Source of the DNA: Thamnidium elegans
Taxonomy: Eukaryota; Mucoromycota; Mucoromycetes; Mucorales; Mucoraceae
Length of the DNA stretch: 64,000 nucleotides
Assembly: GCA_025201345.1 (NCBI GenBank)
Contig: JAIXMG010000001.1
Coordinates: 620,001 to 684,000, forward strand
Reading direction: 5' to 3'
The position numbers and the translations under genes were made by a program. This document shows positions 1-12,070 of this stretch, in pieces; positions within the stretch are counted from its first letter, which is position 1, and every line of letters starts with the position of its first letter. The notes below the pieces were generated by a model. It saw only the letters and a list, made by a program, of their open reading frames with translations. It ran no database searches and had not been told where the DNA came from.

Positions 1-3000
1 CTTGAGGCGGTTTTTTAAAAACCCCTCCCCCCCCCCAATTTGAAAGGGTAAACATGTACAGTGCATCAGCTTACTTTTTTGTTCATGCTTTTTTTTTATG
101 AGTCATAATAGCCGTAAGCTGCTTCTGTGTACGTGAAAGCTTAAATTGTGTTTTAAAGAGAAAGAAGGGCTCGAATATACACCTTTTTTTTTAATCCTTG
201 GCTCTCAAAAAAAAAAAAAAAAACTCTTATAGCTTAAAATACGTATATTGCAAGTACAACAAGATGTATTGTTTTTTTATAGCAAAGCTACATACATCTT
301 TGTAATGTGTGGAACAAGAATATAATATACGGCTTTAATTTACTCCTCGCTTATATCTAAATTATCTTTTAAAATATCATAATTTATTAGGTTGTATTCT
401 ACATGACATATTTTGCAGTTCTTCTTGAAATATAATTCTTTTTATAAAAAAAAAAAAGACTAAAATGCGTGGACTTACGTGTTGACAATAGGCACACATT
501 TACTAGTTTTATATTATTCGATGGAATTGGGAAATGTTTCTTGAGTAGTCTTCGAAAGCCTATTCCTCTGACTGGTTCGTGATATCGCATACTGCATCCT
601 TACCAAAAGTGCGCTTCAAATATTTTATTAACAAGGATTTGTCTTGTTGTTTCTTTATATAAGAGGATAACCTTAACCTACGATAGATAGGATGCGAAGT
701 ACCATTTACGGCTGTCGTATTTTTGTAAAAAAAAAAAAAAATCAGTCAGTAAATCTTCAACAGCTACCATATTTCTGAGAAACCCTTCAAACTCACCTTT
801 GTTTAATAACTTGTAATTCAATAAAGTTCGTTCGTATAAAATAACAGTTCAAGAGAAACCTATAATATTTTGACACAAGATCTTGGGACAGGAAAGGTAT
901 CCAGGTTACCAAAAAAAATTCCTGCAGAAATTTTTTTTTTTTTTTTTTCGTTGCATTAGATGTTACGACACTTTCAGCTTACCAGCCACAGTTTATTTGG
1001 GCCTATTACATAACGGCAAAGAAAAATGTGAAATCAGTATAAGCTACAGTCAATGTACATGTGATTATCTAGCGACAAAAGCCTGATTTCTTGTAACTGC
1101 ATACATGACATGCTATATTTCGTTATTCCTATATAAACAAATAATTGAGGTGAAGTTATGATGTAAAAGTAAATATCAAACTAATGATCTTTTATAAATA
1201 AAGACAAAAGTTATATTAGAATCGAATACTATATAAAAAAAATGGTTACTCAAGCAGATTCAAACTTATCGTATCCTTGTTCGATCTAATCTTAGACCCA
1301 TATGGCATCAAAACCAAGTATCTGCTCGCGCCTTATTGATTAAAGATATGCCCAATTCAGTTATTTTGTCTGATCAAAGATAACAAAAAAGACCTGCTGA
1401 TATAAATCTTATCAATGTTTCGACAATGATTTTGTGTTTAAAAAATTCCAAGATTCTTAGTTATCCAATCAAAGTTTCAACGCTTAAAATAATAAACACA
1501 TACACGTGAACAAGTATGAAGTCGGTAATTTAACAGTTAGCTGAAGGCAAACTTGTGTAAATAAGACAAGTTTCGGGCTACGTTCCACTGTAGTATTGTT
1601 TGGAAGAGGACGAAATTATTGTTAATGGGTACAGAAAAAAAATAGAAATAAGTAAGCTAGTTTAATAGTTGACTTAACTACTATGAAAACTTAAAATAAA
1701 AGCCGGATAGTTCAAGACTAATAAACAAAGATATAATTATCCTAAAAGATTACCTTATACCCTGTAATTTGCTTTACATCTAATTGTCGTGTGAAATATT
1801 TAGAATTTTGCTTTTTTTTTTTTTTTATGTAAAATTACTTGTGCTATCATTAAGTGTTTTTTAAAAATACATTAAATATTTCTAATACGGGTTCCACTTA
1901 AATATCGTGGTATTTTATTCTATTTCCTTGTGAGCTCTCGTGATCAAATTCTTCGAGTCTATTATGCTACCAATAATTATACTCTGATAGTTAAACTACA
2001 CTGACAATTCTGCGGATCATGAATGTCATTGTTATGCGGAATTCTATATTTACCAATAAAGTAAAATGAGATTCAATCTCGTATTGTCATACAAAGAAAA
2101 GCTATATCTTTTTTTTTTTTTTTTTTTTTTTTTTTGGAAACCAAAACTTTACTTTTCTGTATTAAATTATACCTGGTTTTTTTTTTTCTTGGAATTTAAC
2201 CAAAAAATGGTCTATGGAATTGTCAAAAAGCTTTTTCCGGTTAGGTTAAACGTCCGACATGTCCATCAGTAACTAAATGTTGTAGAAGGGTCAAAACAAC
2301 TATAAAAGTGTGTTTGGTTATACAAGAAAATAGAAGAGTGGGGCGCTGGGTTGCTCCAGTAAATTTTAGATTGATTTAGTTTGTAAATTACTGAAAGAAA
2401 AATGTGAATTGCTACTTACCTGTATATGGTAAAATTGAGCTAAGATGAGCCTCACGATAGAAAACGGTACCTACTTAAATTGGATAAAGATATATATTTG
2501 ATTATGAGTACGTAATAATAATCACATATCCTATATATAAAATGAAAGTAATCGCTCAACATGAAATACAAAAAAGCTTTTTCTTTTAATTTTATCCTAC
2601 CTTAATATTTTTAAATACGAATATCTATTTTAGATGGATAAATATAAAACCATGGCTTGATCGGAACCTGTATTATAGTTTGGAACAATTAAAGTATTCT
2701 GTTTATGGACTTGATATATCGCTGGAAAAAGATAAATGAAGTAAGAGTACAAGAGCAGGAATGATATGGTTTGTGTTACAATCAAAATAATAAACATAGC
2801 CCATACGTCACTTTCGTATCTTAATCTTTTCCGATAAATTACACATTGAGCAATTGTTTAAGTGTAATTATTTCCATATAGTACATCATATATTATGCAA
2901 ATATAGGTCATTGTAGGTAGAAATATCTCTTAGGAATAAGATAAGCCACATCTCTTTTTTCTTTACTATCGTTTCAATTAAAGTTAGATATTTTGTTGAT

Positions 3001-3299
3001 GCTAAAAATATAAACATTGTAACAAATTGTTATCAGTAAAATTAAAGTAACACGATACGGTTTAATCTTTTAGCCCCACTAAAATGAGGACCCAATCAAA
3101 GAATATCACTCTATGCGGGGGATATTGGGATTTAATGAGCAAAATTCAGGGTAATCCCGTGTATGTTACACTCTTTACTTGGTCTTAAAAAAAAAAAATG
3201 TATATATTTAAGAGAATTCCATCCTTTTTGAAATGCTTTTTTCCAAGTTTCTTCTAAGCCTATTTATTTTTATTTTTATTTAACTAAATATTATTTCAG
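1..3299. other. AT-rich region without a recognised gene
   Basis: Only short reading frames, mostly running through poly-T or poly-A tracts, are present on either strand. I found no protein motif, splice-linked exon chain, tRNA or obvious repeat. The last part, about 3200-3299, is pyrimidine-rich and ends in a good 3' splice site (ttatttcag) directly before the IDH1 ATG, so part of this stretch may be 5' UTR intron or hold an unseen first exon of IDH1. Confidence 0.6.
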
Positions 3300-4739
3300 A
3301 TGCCTGCTATTACTTTCGCCTCACCCACTAATATTCCTGCTCCTTCTCCTATGGAACACCGTCCTGTAAAGCACTTCAATTCGAAAATAATATCGACCCT
3401 TCTTTATTAATAATTTATTATTTTAGGCTTTCCCTAAAATGTACGCAGGTAAATACACTGTAACTCTTATTCCTGGAGATGGTACCGGTCCTGAGATCGC
3501 AGCTGTTCTTAAGGATGTGTTCATCGCTGCCAATGTTCCTGTCGAATTTGAACAATATGACGTTACTGGTATCAACACAAAAGGCGATGCTCTTTATTTA
3601 GAAGCTCTTGAATCACTTCGCCGTAACAAAGTCGGTATTAAAGGCAGTATTTATGCCACAACTTCTAGCTTAGATCACGAGTCTTTCAATATCAGTATTC
3701 TTAAGGATATGGATATGTATGCTTCGCTATCTCTCTGTAAAAGTATTCCCGGTGTGAAAACTCGTTTAAATGGTATCGATTTTGCTATTATTCGTGAAAA
3801 TACTGAAGGTGAATATTCTGGCTTGGAACATGAGGTACGAAAAAATCATGTATCACAATTACCCCGCATTTTTTTTTTTTTTTTTTGATACAGCCTATTA
3901 ATATTATCTCATAGTCTGTACCCGGTGTCGTTGAATCTCTCAAGATTATCACTCGTACCAAAACTGAACGCATTGCTCGTTTTGCTTTTGACTTTGCTGT
4001 CAAGAATAACCGTAAAAAGGTTACTATTATCCATAAGGCTAATATTATGTAAGTGTGCAAAACATCTGGTTTTCTATGATTGATGGTGTACCAACAAAAA
4101 AAAATTTGTTACTAAAATAGGAAATTAACTGATGGCCTCTTTTTACGAACTTGTCGTGAAGTCGCTAAAGAATATTCTCACCATAACCTTGAAGTGAATG
4201 ATATGATTGTAGATAACACCGCTATGCAACTTGTTTCCCGTCCTCAACAGTTTGATGTTATGGTTATGCCTAATTTATATGGTAACATTGTTTCCAATGT
4301 CGTAAGTGCCAGACTCTTTTTTTTTTTTTTTTTTTCTGTAATAGATATATTTATTTACTGATTTATCTCGGTTTATATAGGGTGCTGGTTTAATCGGTGG
4401 TCCAGGTCTTATTCCTGGTTGTAACATTGGTCGTGAATACGCTATTTTCGAACCTGTAAGTATTTCTTGACTTTAATAAATGTTTCTACATATTTATGTT
4501 GTATTCCATAGGGATGTCGTCATGTTGGTCTCGAGTTCCAAGATCAAAACTCTGCTAACCCTACAGCATTATTACTCTCAGCGACCATGATGTTAAGGCA
4601 TTTAAATTTAAATGAATATGCCGATAGAATCTCTACTGCTATCTATGATACTATCAAGAAGGGTAAATTCACAACTGTTGATATTGGAGGTACCTGCACC
4701 ACTAAGGAATTTGCTGATGCTATTATCCGATCTTTGTAA
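3300..4739 (+). CDS. IDH1: Mitochondrial NAD+-dependent isocitrate dehydrogenase, subunit 1
   Basis: Part of the heteromeric NAD-IDH that oxidises isocitrate to 2-oxoglutarate in the TCA cycle. Exons 3300-3365, 3427-3834, 3915-4048, 4121-4301, 4381-4455 and 4512-4739 join to 363 aa, close to yeast Idh1 (about 360 aa). Visible family blocks are [12 protein letters not shown] near residue 32, [20 protein letters not shown] spanning the exon 2/3 junction, KANIMKLTDG across the exon 3/4 junction, and [12 protein letters not shown]. The [11 protein letters not shown] context and [10 protein letters not shown] segment fit the regulatory Idh1 type better than the catalytic Idh2 type. The first 22 residues lack the arginine-rich presequence expected of a mitochondrial protein, and the ATG follows a perfect 3' splice site, so a further upstream exon may supply it. 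Convergent with the DNAJC28-like gene. Confidence 0.93.
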
Positions 4740-4998
4740 AAAAAACACACCCTCTCTCAGTTTCCCAGATAACTAAATACATTATATAAATTACATACTA
4801 TTTCCATCTTTCGCACATTTTTTTTTTTTCGAAAATAAAATAAAAAATTAAACTTTCTTTTGTTTAACTATATATTTATTTTGGGTATAAATTCATAGTT
4901 TTAAAAGATACGATTAAAAAGTATAAAAGAAAAATATCCGGTTTTATTTATTTACAAAAAGTGCTTTATATATATGGCGTCCACAACAGATAAATCGT

Positions 4999-5745
4999 TT
5001 AGTTCAATCCTTGTATCTTCAAAAAAGACTTTACTTCATCGTCTAACTCCAGTAATTGCTTTCTTACAGGTTCTGGGCACATCACGTTATAACTTTTAAG
5101 TTTCTTATTTAAGCGATTGACTTCCTGATGGAAAAACGATTTTTCCAGAAAGTCAAATCTCTTTAACAATTCATTTTTATCTATGCTGCTTTTACTTTCT
5201 CTAACATTGCTAATACACCTTTGGATAGCAGACTTCATTTGTGTCCTGAATGTAGAAATGTCAGTATTAACTTCTTGCTGTTTCATAACCCAAGGAGGAG
5301 CGGCACCGTTTCTTTGAATTATCTTGTTCAAGTAATATTCGGTTGTATCGATATAAGGGTTATTCATTAATGGATCTTGAACAAAAGGTTTTCCACGTCC
5401 CGGCAAATCTTCAAACTCGCCTCTGGCTCTAGCTGATCGAATAATTTCATCTGAGAGCAGTCCCATATCATTAATACTTCGAGGCACCTGTTCTAAATCC
5501 CAATTCTCCCAATCAATATCTTTCTTTGTTGCCGATTTTAATACGTTATCACCTAGATGGATTTTTTCTTCACCAGTAATAGTTGATATGTTTTTTTCAG
5601 GAGAATGATTAGATACGGAATTCAGTGCATTCATATTATAATGACGCTTGAGAGTCATCATAGTCGCAGGAAGACGAGAAAGTACGACCTTAGGGGCTAA
5701 TTGAGCGATTAATGACAAATGGGCAGCGCAGTAAGTAGGAAGCAT
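4999..5745 (-). CDS. DNAJC28/DUF1992-type mitochondrial protein
   Basis: Single-exon gene of 248 aa. The diagnostic conserved block is residues about 90-155: a D-x-L-S-D-E-I-I-R-S-A-R-A-R-G-E-F start, then DLPGRGKPF, a DPLMNNPYIDTTEYYLNKII segment and PPWV. This is the domain found C-terminal to the J domain in DNAJC28, but no J domain with HPD is present here, as in stand-alone fungal members. The N-terminus (about 36 residues, with Arg and Lys, few acidic residues) looks like a mitochondrial targeting sequence. The C-terminal third is charged and helical. The molecular role of the family is not well established. Its 3' end faces IDH1 across about 260 bp. Confidence 0.85.
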   Translation of the reverse strand: MLPTYCAAHLSLIAQLAPKVVLSRLPATMMTLKRHYNMNALNSVSNHSPEKNISTITGEEKIHLGDNVLKSATKKDIDWENWDLEQVPRSINDMGLLSDEIIRSARARGEFEDLPGRGKPFVQDPLMNNPYIDTTEYYLNKIIQRNGAAPPWVMKQQEVNTDISTFRTQMKSAIQRCISNVRESKSSIDKNELLKRFDFLEKSFFHQEVNRLNKKLKSYNVMCPEPVRKQLLELDDEVKSFLKIQGLN

Positions 5746-5910
5746 AATAATTATTAAATAGCGTCATTTCTTACTCATTTATCCCCTCTTTTATACACAT
5801 TATTAGGGTCTTATCGGTTACAAAATGACACAAACTTGGATCCGCTATCTTTCTATCTGAAACATATCTGATTCCCTTTTCTTTTTTTAGTAGTGGCCTG
5901 ATCGCGGATC

Positions 5911-5943
<33 letters not shown>

Positions 5944-6359
5944 ACTTTATTTAAAACACAACAGAGGGAAATAGGGTAGTATAAATTACAGCTTATATGA
6001 ACAATAAGAAAAGGCAGTATAAACTACAGCTTATTGGAGCAGTATAAAGGGCTCAGGAAGTAAAGTGAAAATAACCGTCAAAAATTTTCCGCTTCCAAAT
6101 TATTTTGTAGCTGTTTTAAACAAACGCACTGAAAATCACATACGCGCGCAAACTTTTAGGAATTCCATTGTATATGACCCAACGAGGCATCACATACACC
6201 CTCTTTTACTAACGCATTATATAATTTAACCATTCGTACTTTTGACCTGCAATGTATATCTTAAAACCAAGCGCATCACGTGATATCACATGACATTCAC
6301 GTGCTTGAAATATTAAATAATCTTATAGATAATAAATTTTTGAAAAATAAAACATCAAA
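5746..6359. other. Intergenic, poly-T tract
   Basis: Shared upstream region of the DNAJC28-like gene and the tRNA gene. It contains a poly-T run of about 30 at 5911-5941. No further coding signal was seen. Confidence 0.6.
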
Positions 6360-6432
6360 GACTGCGTAGCACAGCGGTAGTTGCGAAAGATTGCAAATCT
6401 TTAGGTCCCGTGTTCGAATCACGGCGTGGTCT
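6360..6432 (+). tRNA. tRNA-Cys (GCA)
   Basis: A 73-nt cloverleaf. The 7-bp acceptor stem pairs gactgcg with cgtggtc, including two G-U pairs, with a T discriminator. The anticodon arm is aaaga-ttgcaaa-tcttt, giving anticodon GCA (Cys). The T arm is ccgtg-ttcgaat-cacgg. No intron is present. A run of T follows within ten bases, consistent with RNA polymerase III termination. Confidence 0.95.
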
Positions 6433-6945
6433 TGATTTTTTGCTCTTTTTTGCTTATGTTACACGAGAAATAAGGTTTTGTTAAAAAAAGATGATTCAAA
6501 CTCCTGGTGTCACGTCTTTTTAGCTGGCGGTTATACCTTTGACTATGAGTTAAAAGATGCATAAAGTTTATTAATTAGATCATTGATCTTTTTATATCAC
6601 TTTGTGGCTATTTCCATTTTATGACTATGACACTCGTATGTGAGCTTTAATAGACGTATCTGTACTCCCGCTTGAACAGGGTTTGCTTCTATCAGCTAAA
6701 CCTTTTTGCAAAAAAAATAACCTTCATAAAGTAAAATATAAATAATGTATGGCTGTTTGTTATGAGCAAGTGAGAAACTACGAGAGGCTCTACAGAGCAT
6801 ATATGTTGAGGGAAAATGGAATTTGATACAAAATTGTGAGAATTGGTAAGACATATTAAGCCTTTCAACAGATTTATACAATTTCTATCCTTTCTTAACA
6901 AGATTGATTTTTATTTATTTATTGATTGTTTATCAAGATAGATAC
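6433..6945. other. Intergenic, nothing recognised
   Basis: AT-rich sequence between the tRNA and the next coding-like remnant. No coherent exon or repeat was identified. Confidence 0.5.
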
Positions 6946-7205
6946 ATATGTTTTGCGATTTTCCGATACTTTTTATATCAAAATTAGATATATTTGATCC
7001 AAGTGATACTTTGGTTTTAGAGGTATTATCGATTCCTAAAGAGGATGTAATGAAAGCATTAAACATTTGCGTGCCAACAACTAATTTCTTTCCATCTTTA
7101 TCGAGTATTATTGTGGGTCAAACATTGGAGTATTTGGTTGGTATAGGTGGCGGTAATGAAGAATTTGGAGGCTCTCCTTTTATGTTCTTAAATGACTCTC
7201 GATGA
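6946..7205 (-). pseudogene. Possible gamma-glutamyltranspeptidase C-terminal fragment
   Basis: On the minus strand a frame reads GEPPNSSLPPPIPTKYSNV, a stop codon, then PTIILDKDGKKLVVG followed by about 40 unremarkable residues. The pattern of a PPSP-like stretch, a K/R-x-x-S segment and PTI-x-x-D-x-D-G-K-x-x-x-V-x-G resembles the region before the glycine-rich loop of gamma-glutamyltranspeptidases, but the GG motif itself and the following Arg are not visible. The in-frame stop and isolation argue for a decayed fragment. The plus strand of the same stretch is also open for 85 codons, without recognisable content. Assignment is tentative. Confidence 0.3.
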
Positions 7206-7789
7206 CTGTCTGGAAAAAAAGATGGCTTAGGCTGGTGATCTATTTAATCATTTTTATGTACACTTGTCGTTCTACGCTGTGACATTTTACCAACCGGCTG
7301 CTTAGCTTTTATTCTTTAAAAGTTATTAATATTTTTTTGGATGATTCAATTCTCTTTAAACTTGGTATCTTAAGAACATTCTTAAGCTATTGGCGAATAT
7401 ATCTTAAAATAAAAAATATAAAAAAAAATTTGACAAGAAAAAAGCGAGAAAACTTTTGAAAAATGAACAAAAAATGATATTTTTTGTTTTTACAATTTGA
7501 AGAGGTTTAGCTGCTTAAGAAAATAAGTTTTTTTGAAAGCTTTGTGTTTGGTGTATTCTAATGTACTGTTTTTGAGTGTTTAATTGAAGTTTAAGAATAG
7601 TATTAAGTAATATTCTAAACGAAACAAATCGTTTTGTATCAATCAATTTTATCGGCTCACTCTATTTGGTTTGTGGAGAAGTAAAGTTTTCGTTTTCTGT
7701 CAAATATATAAAAAAATATTTTCCACAATCTGAACTCAGAGTGTTCTTTTTTTTTTTTAAAAAAAAAATATATTTACATTGTTAACGTC
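7206..7789. other. Promoter-side intergenic region of PMS1/MLH2
   Basis: AT-rich; poly-T/poly-A pairs about 30 bp before the PMS1 start. No gene recognised. Confidence 0.5.
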
Positions 7790-10763
7790 ATGACGATTAA
7801 AGTATTAGATAGCGTAACAGTACGAAGTCTACATTCTGGACAAGTCATTGTCGATCTGGAGGCAATTGTAAAAGAGTTGCTAGAGTAATGTCGTCTTTAC
7901 ACACAGAAAAAATAAAATAAACTTGACTGAATACCTAGTTAGGAACTCGCTCGATGCTCATTCAACCTCAATTGAGTTCATGTTTGTGAACAATGGACTA
8001 GAATCAATACAAGTAAGCAAAAAAAAAAAAAATAGATATTTTAAAACACTTGCTTAAAATAATAGAACATAGATAAAAGATAACGGTGACGGTATTGAAG
8101 AACAAGATAGACTTTACGTAGCAAAACAACACTACACATCTAAAATCATAGAGTTTCAGGACTTGGAAAGAATTCAAACTTATGGTTTTCGCGGTGAAGC
8201 GATTAACGCAATTTGTTCCGTATCAGATAAAATGACTATTGTAACAAAGACCAAACATGATATAATTGCTAAACAATATGATATCGATAAAGAAGGGTCG
8301 CTGTCAAAGTAATAAAAAATATGTTATCATGTTTATGTATATGACATTAAACTGATTCAAACTTTTTTTTATAGTGAGAAAGTATCCAATACATTAGCAA
8401 GTTCTGGAACCATTATAACACTTTATAAACCATTTTATAATTTGCCAGTCAGACGACAATTGGCTCAAAAGAATGCGACAAATAACATGAAGAGAATTCA
8501 AGAATTATTGATAAAATATGCATTAGCGCATCCCAAAGTCAGATTCTCGTATGCTCTGATTAAAGAAACAGCAGGAAATAAGAATGATGTAAACAACACT
8601 TGGATTAAACCAGTTACACCGTCTATCGAAAAAACTATACTTCATCTATTTGGAGCGGCTTATAGTGATATGCTAGAACGATTTATTGAAACAGATTCAA
8701 CCCGTAGTGAATTGTTGACAGTTGATGCTGTATTACCAAAACCAGATTCAGGTAATTTACTCAAATGTAAACGGGTATATCCTCCCCCCCCCCTTTTTTT
8801 TTTTTTACTAAATCTACTTTTTTTCTTTTAAAAATATCAGATCCTTCGATTATATTAAAAGGGCCTGAACGTATCTACTTTTACGTTAATCAAAGACCTA
8901 TTAATTACGTTAAGTCTGAATTAAAAGAAATAGTTACATTGATACGAAATAGATACCGAGAAGCTATTGGATTAACTGAAAACACTAGTAAAAAGACGCC
9001 ATTTATATATATTGATATTCAATTACCACCAAACGAATTTGATGGTATATTTTACATCTACACTATTTTGTTGATATAATCTGACATTTTTTTTTTAAAT
9101 AGTTAATATTGAACCAAATAAGACAACGATTTTATTTCATAACAAGGAACTTGTATTTAACCTAGTTCAAAATATACTAGACACAATTTATCCAAACAAA
9201 ATCGATCAGTTCTTTACAAAGACGTAAGTAACAAAATATAGATAACATTTGCAAAAAATTAAATTTTTTTTTTTTTGGAATGCACAGGCCTGTTTCGCAA
9301 GTGAATGTACCACATATTATGCAACCCAATGAGAACGTGAGATCAGGTGATAATAACAAAAATACTACACTCGGTAATAAAACATCAATAGAAACTTGGC
9401 AAATTGAGAATGCAAGTGATTCACCACATGCTAGTGAGGCTTCGTGGAAGCCCATTAATAGGCCAGCCACAATTTCTCACACAAATCACCAGACTGTAAA
9501 CAATGCAAACTCGGTTTATGCCCAGAAAACATCTGTGATTCCTAAAAAGAGACCTACTGAATCTAATCAAGGCGAGCAAATAACCAAATACACAAAAACG
9601 TATCCTGCTGTATCACCCGAGTTAGATGCAAACACGCGCGCTAATATACCGTCGATTCCACCGCTTCCATCATTAGCATCGTCCTTACCACCGCCGCCAA
9701 AAGATACCGTGCCCGCTGTTCAACCTACTATTCTTTCTTCCTCCAAACCTCGAGTCTCTTTACCACCGCAAACCAAAGCGCGACGCGATATCACATCCTT
9801 ATTCAATCGAAATAAGACAACGGCAAAAGCTCCTAATATTCAGCAATTATGCAACACATTTAACCAATCTCTGACAATTGATTGTGATTTAGATGATATC
9901 AAAAAGACGTACCCAAAACGTAAAGAGATTCTATCGGAAACTTATCGTATACGTATTGAAGATTACTTGACCATGAACGATTATGGACATGCTGGTCAAG
10001 TTACGCGTTTATTAGAAACTCCTGTTGGCTTGGATAAACACGGGCTTTCGTTTTATACGCGTGGGAACCCATCGATATTAGATCAGCATCGACATCAGAT
10101 ATATCAGTTGGGTGTGGTCAAATTGAAAGAGGTGTATATTAATGATATTGTCAACAAACTTGTAAAAGAACGTCCACTCGTCTGTAAGAAATTGTTTGAG
10201 CGTCCCATACAAATAAGAATTCATAACCAGGATAGATTATGTCCCATCTTGTTAAGATTGAAGAGCAAGGAGAATTATATAGAGGACGATATGCACGGAT
10301 CTAAAAAAACTACGTATAGTGAAATAGTAGACGATAATATTGTTAATAATGGATTTAGAATAAGATGGAGAAAAGGTAAAAACATGAAAATTTTGTATTA
10401 TACGGTTTCTATTGACCCTTCATATATATACTTGTAGACTTGGTGTCTAATAATTTAGTAATACAATTTACTGGTATTTACACACTTGGAACTGGATATG
10501 GTACTTCAGACTTTAGAGAACTACTTTCGTTAATGGCGGATGCAAATGAGGGAGAATTTGTTCGACCCAAAAAAGTAATTCAGTACTTTAAATCACTTGC
10601 CGAAGAAATCTATCTTAATCGCCCAGAAGAAAAAGATCTGGAAACTGCTTTAGATAATTTGATTTGGAGAGACAGTGATAATCAATGGCAATTAGGTTAC
10701 TCTGCAAGTAATGAACAATTACTTGCTTGTATGATGGTTAGCTCTCAACTTTTACCGAAATAG
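7790..10763 (+). CDS. PMS1: MutL-homologue mismatch repair protein, human PMS1 / yeast Mlh2 type
   Basis: Eight exons (7790-7884, 7943-8012, about 8073-8308, 8375-8751, 8841-9044, 9103-9223, 9288-10375, 10438-10763) give about 838 aa. The N-terminal GHKL ATPase is complete: KELLENSLDA with E29 and N33, DNGDG at residues 58-62, YTSKI and GFRGEA at 93-98. A long Pro/Ser/Thr-rich linker follows (about residues 345-520), then a C-terminal dimerisation domain ending in a PRKVIQYF-like block (FVRPKKVIQYFKSLAEEIYL) and a LACMM-type tail. The position of the endonuclease motif DQHA-x2-E-x4-E reads DQHRHQIYQLGV, so both glutamates are lost. That fits the non-endonuclease PMS1/Mlh2 paralogue (MutL-beta with Mlh1) and not PMS2/yeast Pms1. 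No HMG box is present, unlike in vertebrate PMS1. Confidence 0.88.
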
Positions 10764-10777
10764 ATAAGTAGCGTAAT

Positions 10778-10780
<3 letters not shown>

Positions 10781-10815
<35 letters not shown>
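10781..10815. repeat. (GA)n microsatellite
   Basis: About 16 GA dinucleotides in the short gap between the convergent 3' ends of PMS1/MLH2 and the ankyrin gene. Confidence 0.95.
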
Positions 10816-10816
<1 letters not shown>

Positions 10817-10867
10817 ATGCTTTATTATTAAATAAAATGTATATACAAGTAGTGTATAGCTTTTTTT

Positions 10868-12070
10868 TTAAAGATTTAATTCAGTCGATTTATTTTCATT
10901 CTGGTTAGTGGTAGCATAATTTTCACTCTTTGTTCTACGAATGATTCTACTCATTCTTCTAAATATTTTGGTTGTGGCAGACCCTTTTCTTTGGACCGAA
11001 GTACCTGTAAATGGGCTTCTTTTTTTACGCATAGAATCTATCATGACCATAAATGTATGTCTTCTTTGAATTTTGTTATTTTCTTTTGATTCCAAAGGTA
11101 AAGTATTTGCACTTTCAAGCTTTCTAGTATTTAATAGAGACAAAGGATCTCTTTCTAAGGTATCTTCCAATTCCTGTAAAAGAGATAATATAGATTCTAG
11201 TTTCTGAGATTCGTTAGCAGCTGGATTGATTAACTTTTGTCTGTGTTCCTTGACCAATTGATTAGCATAATTTAGCTCATCACGATGAATAACGCGACGT
11301 AACTGGTTCATTGCCACCGTACTTGCCATCAATAAAGACAGACAATTGATACGACTGTACTTTGCAGCCTGTAAAATAATTGTACCTGGTCTGGTCTTTC
11401 GACTGTTTTGATCCAAGAAATCACCTCGAATACTAACATCTGCTTTTGCAGTGTGGATAAGCCAATCAAGGCAATTAGAGAGATCTCCGTTTGCTAAAAG
11501 ACCAAATAAGGGTGATTTATGACCCGTATCTGTCAAATTAATATCTGCACCCTTGGATACAAGCAATTGTAAGATTTTATCGGGTGGTTGGCAAAATCTA
11601 GCAGCATAATGTAATGGAGTCCAACCATCTCCATCGCGTGCATTAGGTCTTGCACTGTAGTTTAATAAAAGAGTGATTAATTCTAAGGGTTGAGGGCTGT
11701 GTAGTGACGCCATGTGTATAGCCTGCACGTTATATATATTGCGAGCTGTGGCATCTGCACCATGTTTTAATAATAGTTTGATGATTGGTAGTGTGTTGAT
11801 GGTGTTATTGGATACGACTAAATGAAGTAAAGTACAATCTGTGTCTGGATCTCGGGTATTCAAAAGAGTGGTGGGATCTACACCGGAGTGCTGTACGTAG
11901 TATTCCAGTGCTAATAAGTCTCCTTGTTCTGCTGCTTTCCATATTGATATATCAGGTTTGTATTTAGGAGAGGAAGGTATGTGTACTGCGTCTGCAGTTA
12001 CTTGTTCTTCTTCGGTTGGGGGTTTGATATTGTTTAGTAAAGCAAATGTTCGCGTAAGTAGAGTAGGCAT
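10868..12070 (-). CDS. Ankyrin-repeat protein
   Basis: Single-exon gene of 400 aa. Residues about 42-200 hold four or five ankyrin repeats, with recognisable TLLHLVVSNN, IKLLLKHGADATARN, AIHMASLHSP, GWTPLHYAARF and LLVSKGADINLTD segments. The C-terminal half is not ankyrin: it is helical to about residue 300, then strongly basic (KIQRRHTFMVMIDSMRKKR, FRRMSRIIRRTKSE), suggesting nucleic-acid or acidic-membrane binding. No catalytic domain is seen. Function unknown; ankyrin repeats indicate a protein-protein adaptor. Confidence 0.85.
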   Translation of the reverse strand: MPTLLTRTFALLNNIKPPTEEEQVTADAVHIPSSPKYKPDISIWKAAEQGDLLALEYYVQHSGVDPTTLLNTRDPDTDCTLLHLVVSNNTINTLPIIKLLLKHGADATARNIYNVQAIHMASLHSPQPLELITLLLNYSARPNARDGDGWTPLHYAARFCQPPDKILQLLVSKGADINLTDTGHKSPLFGLLANGDLSNCLDWLIHTAKADVSIRGDFLDQNSRKTRPGTIILQAAKYSRINCLSLLMASTVAMNQLRRVIHRDELNYANQLVKEHRQKLINPAANESQKLESILSLLQELEDTLERDPLSLLNTRKLESANTLPLESKENNKIQRRHTFMVMIDSMRKKRSPFTGTSVQRKGSATTKIFRRMSRIIRRTKSENYATTNQNENKSTELNL

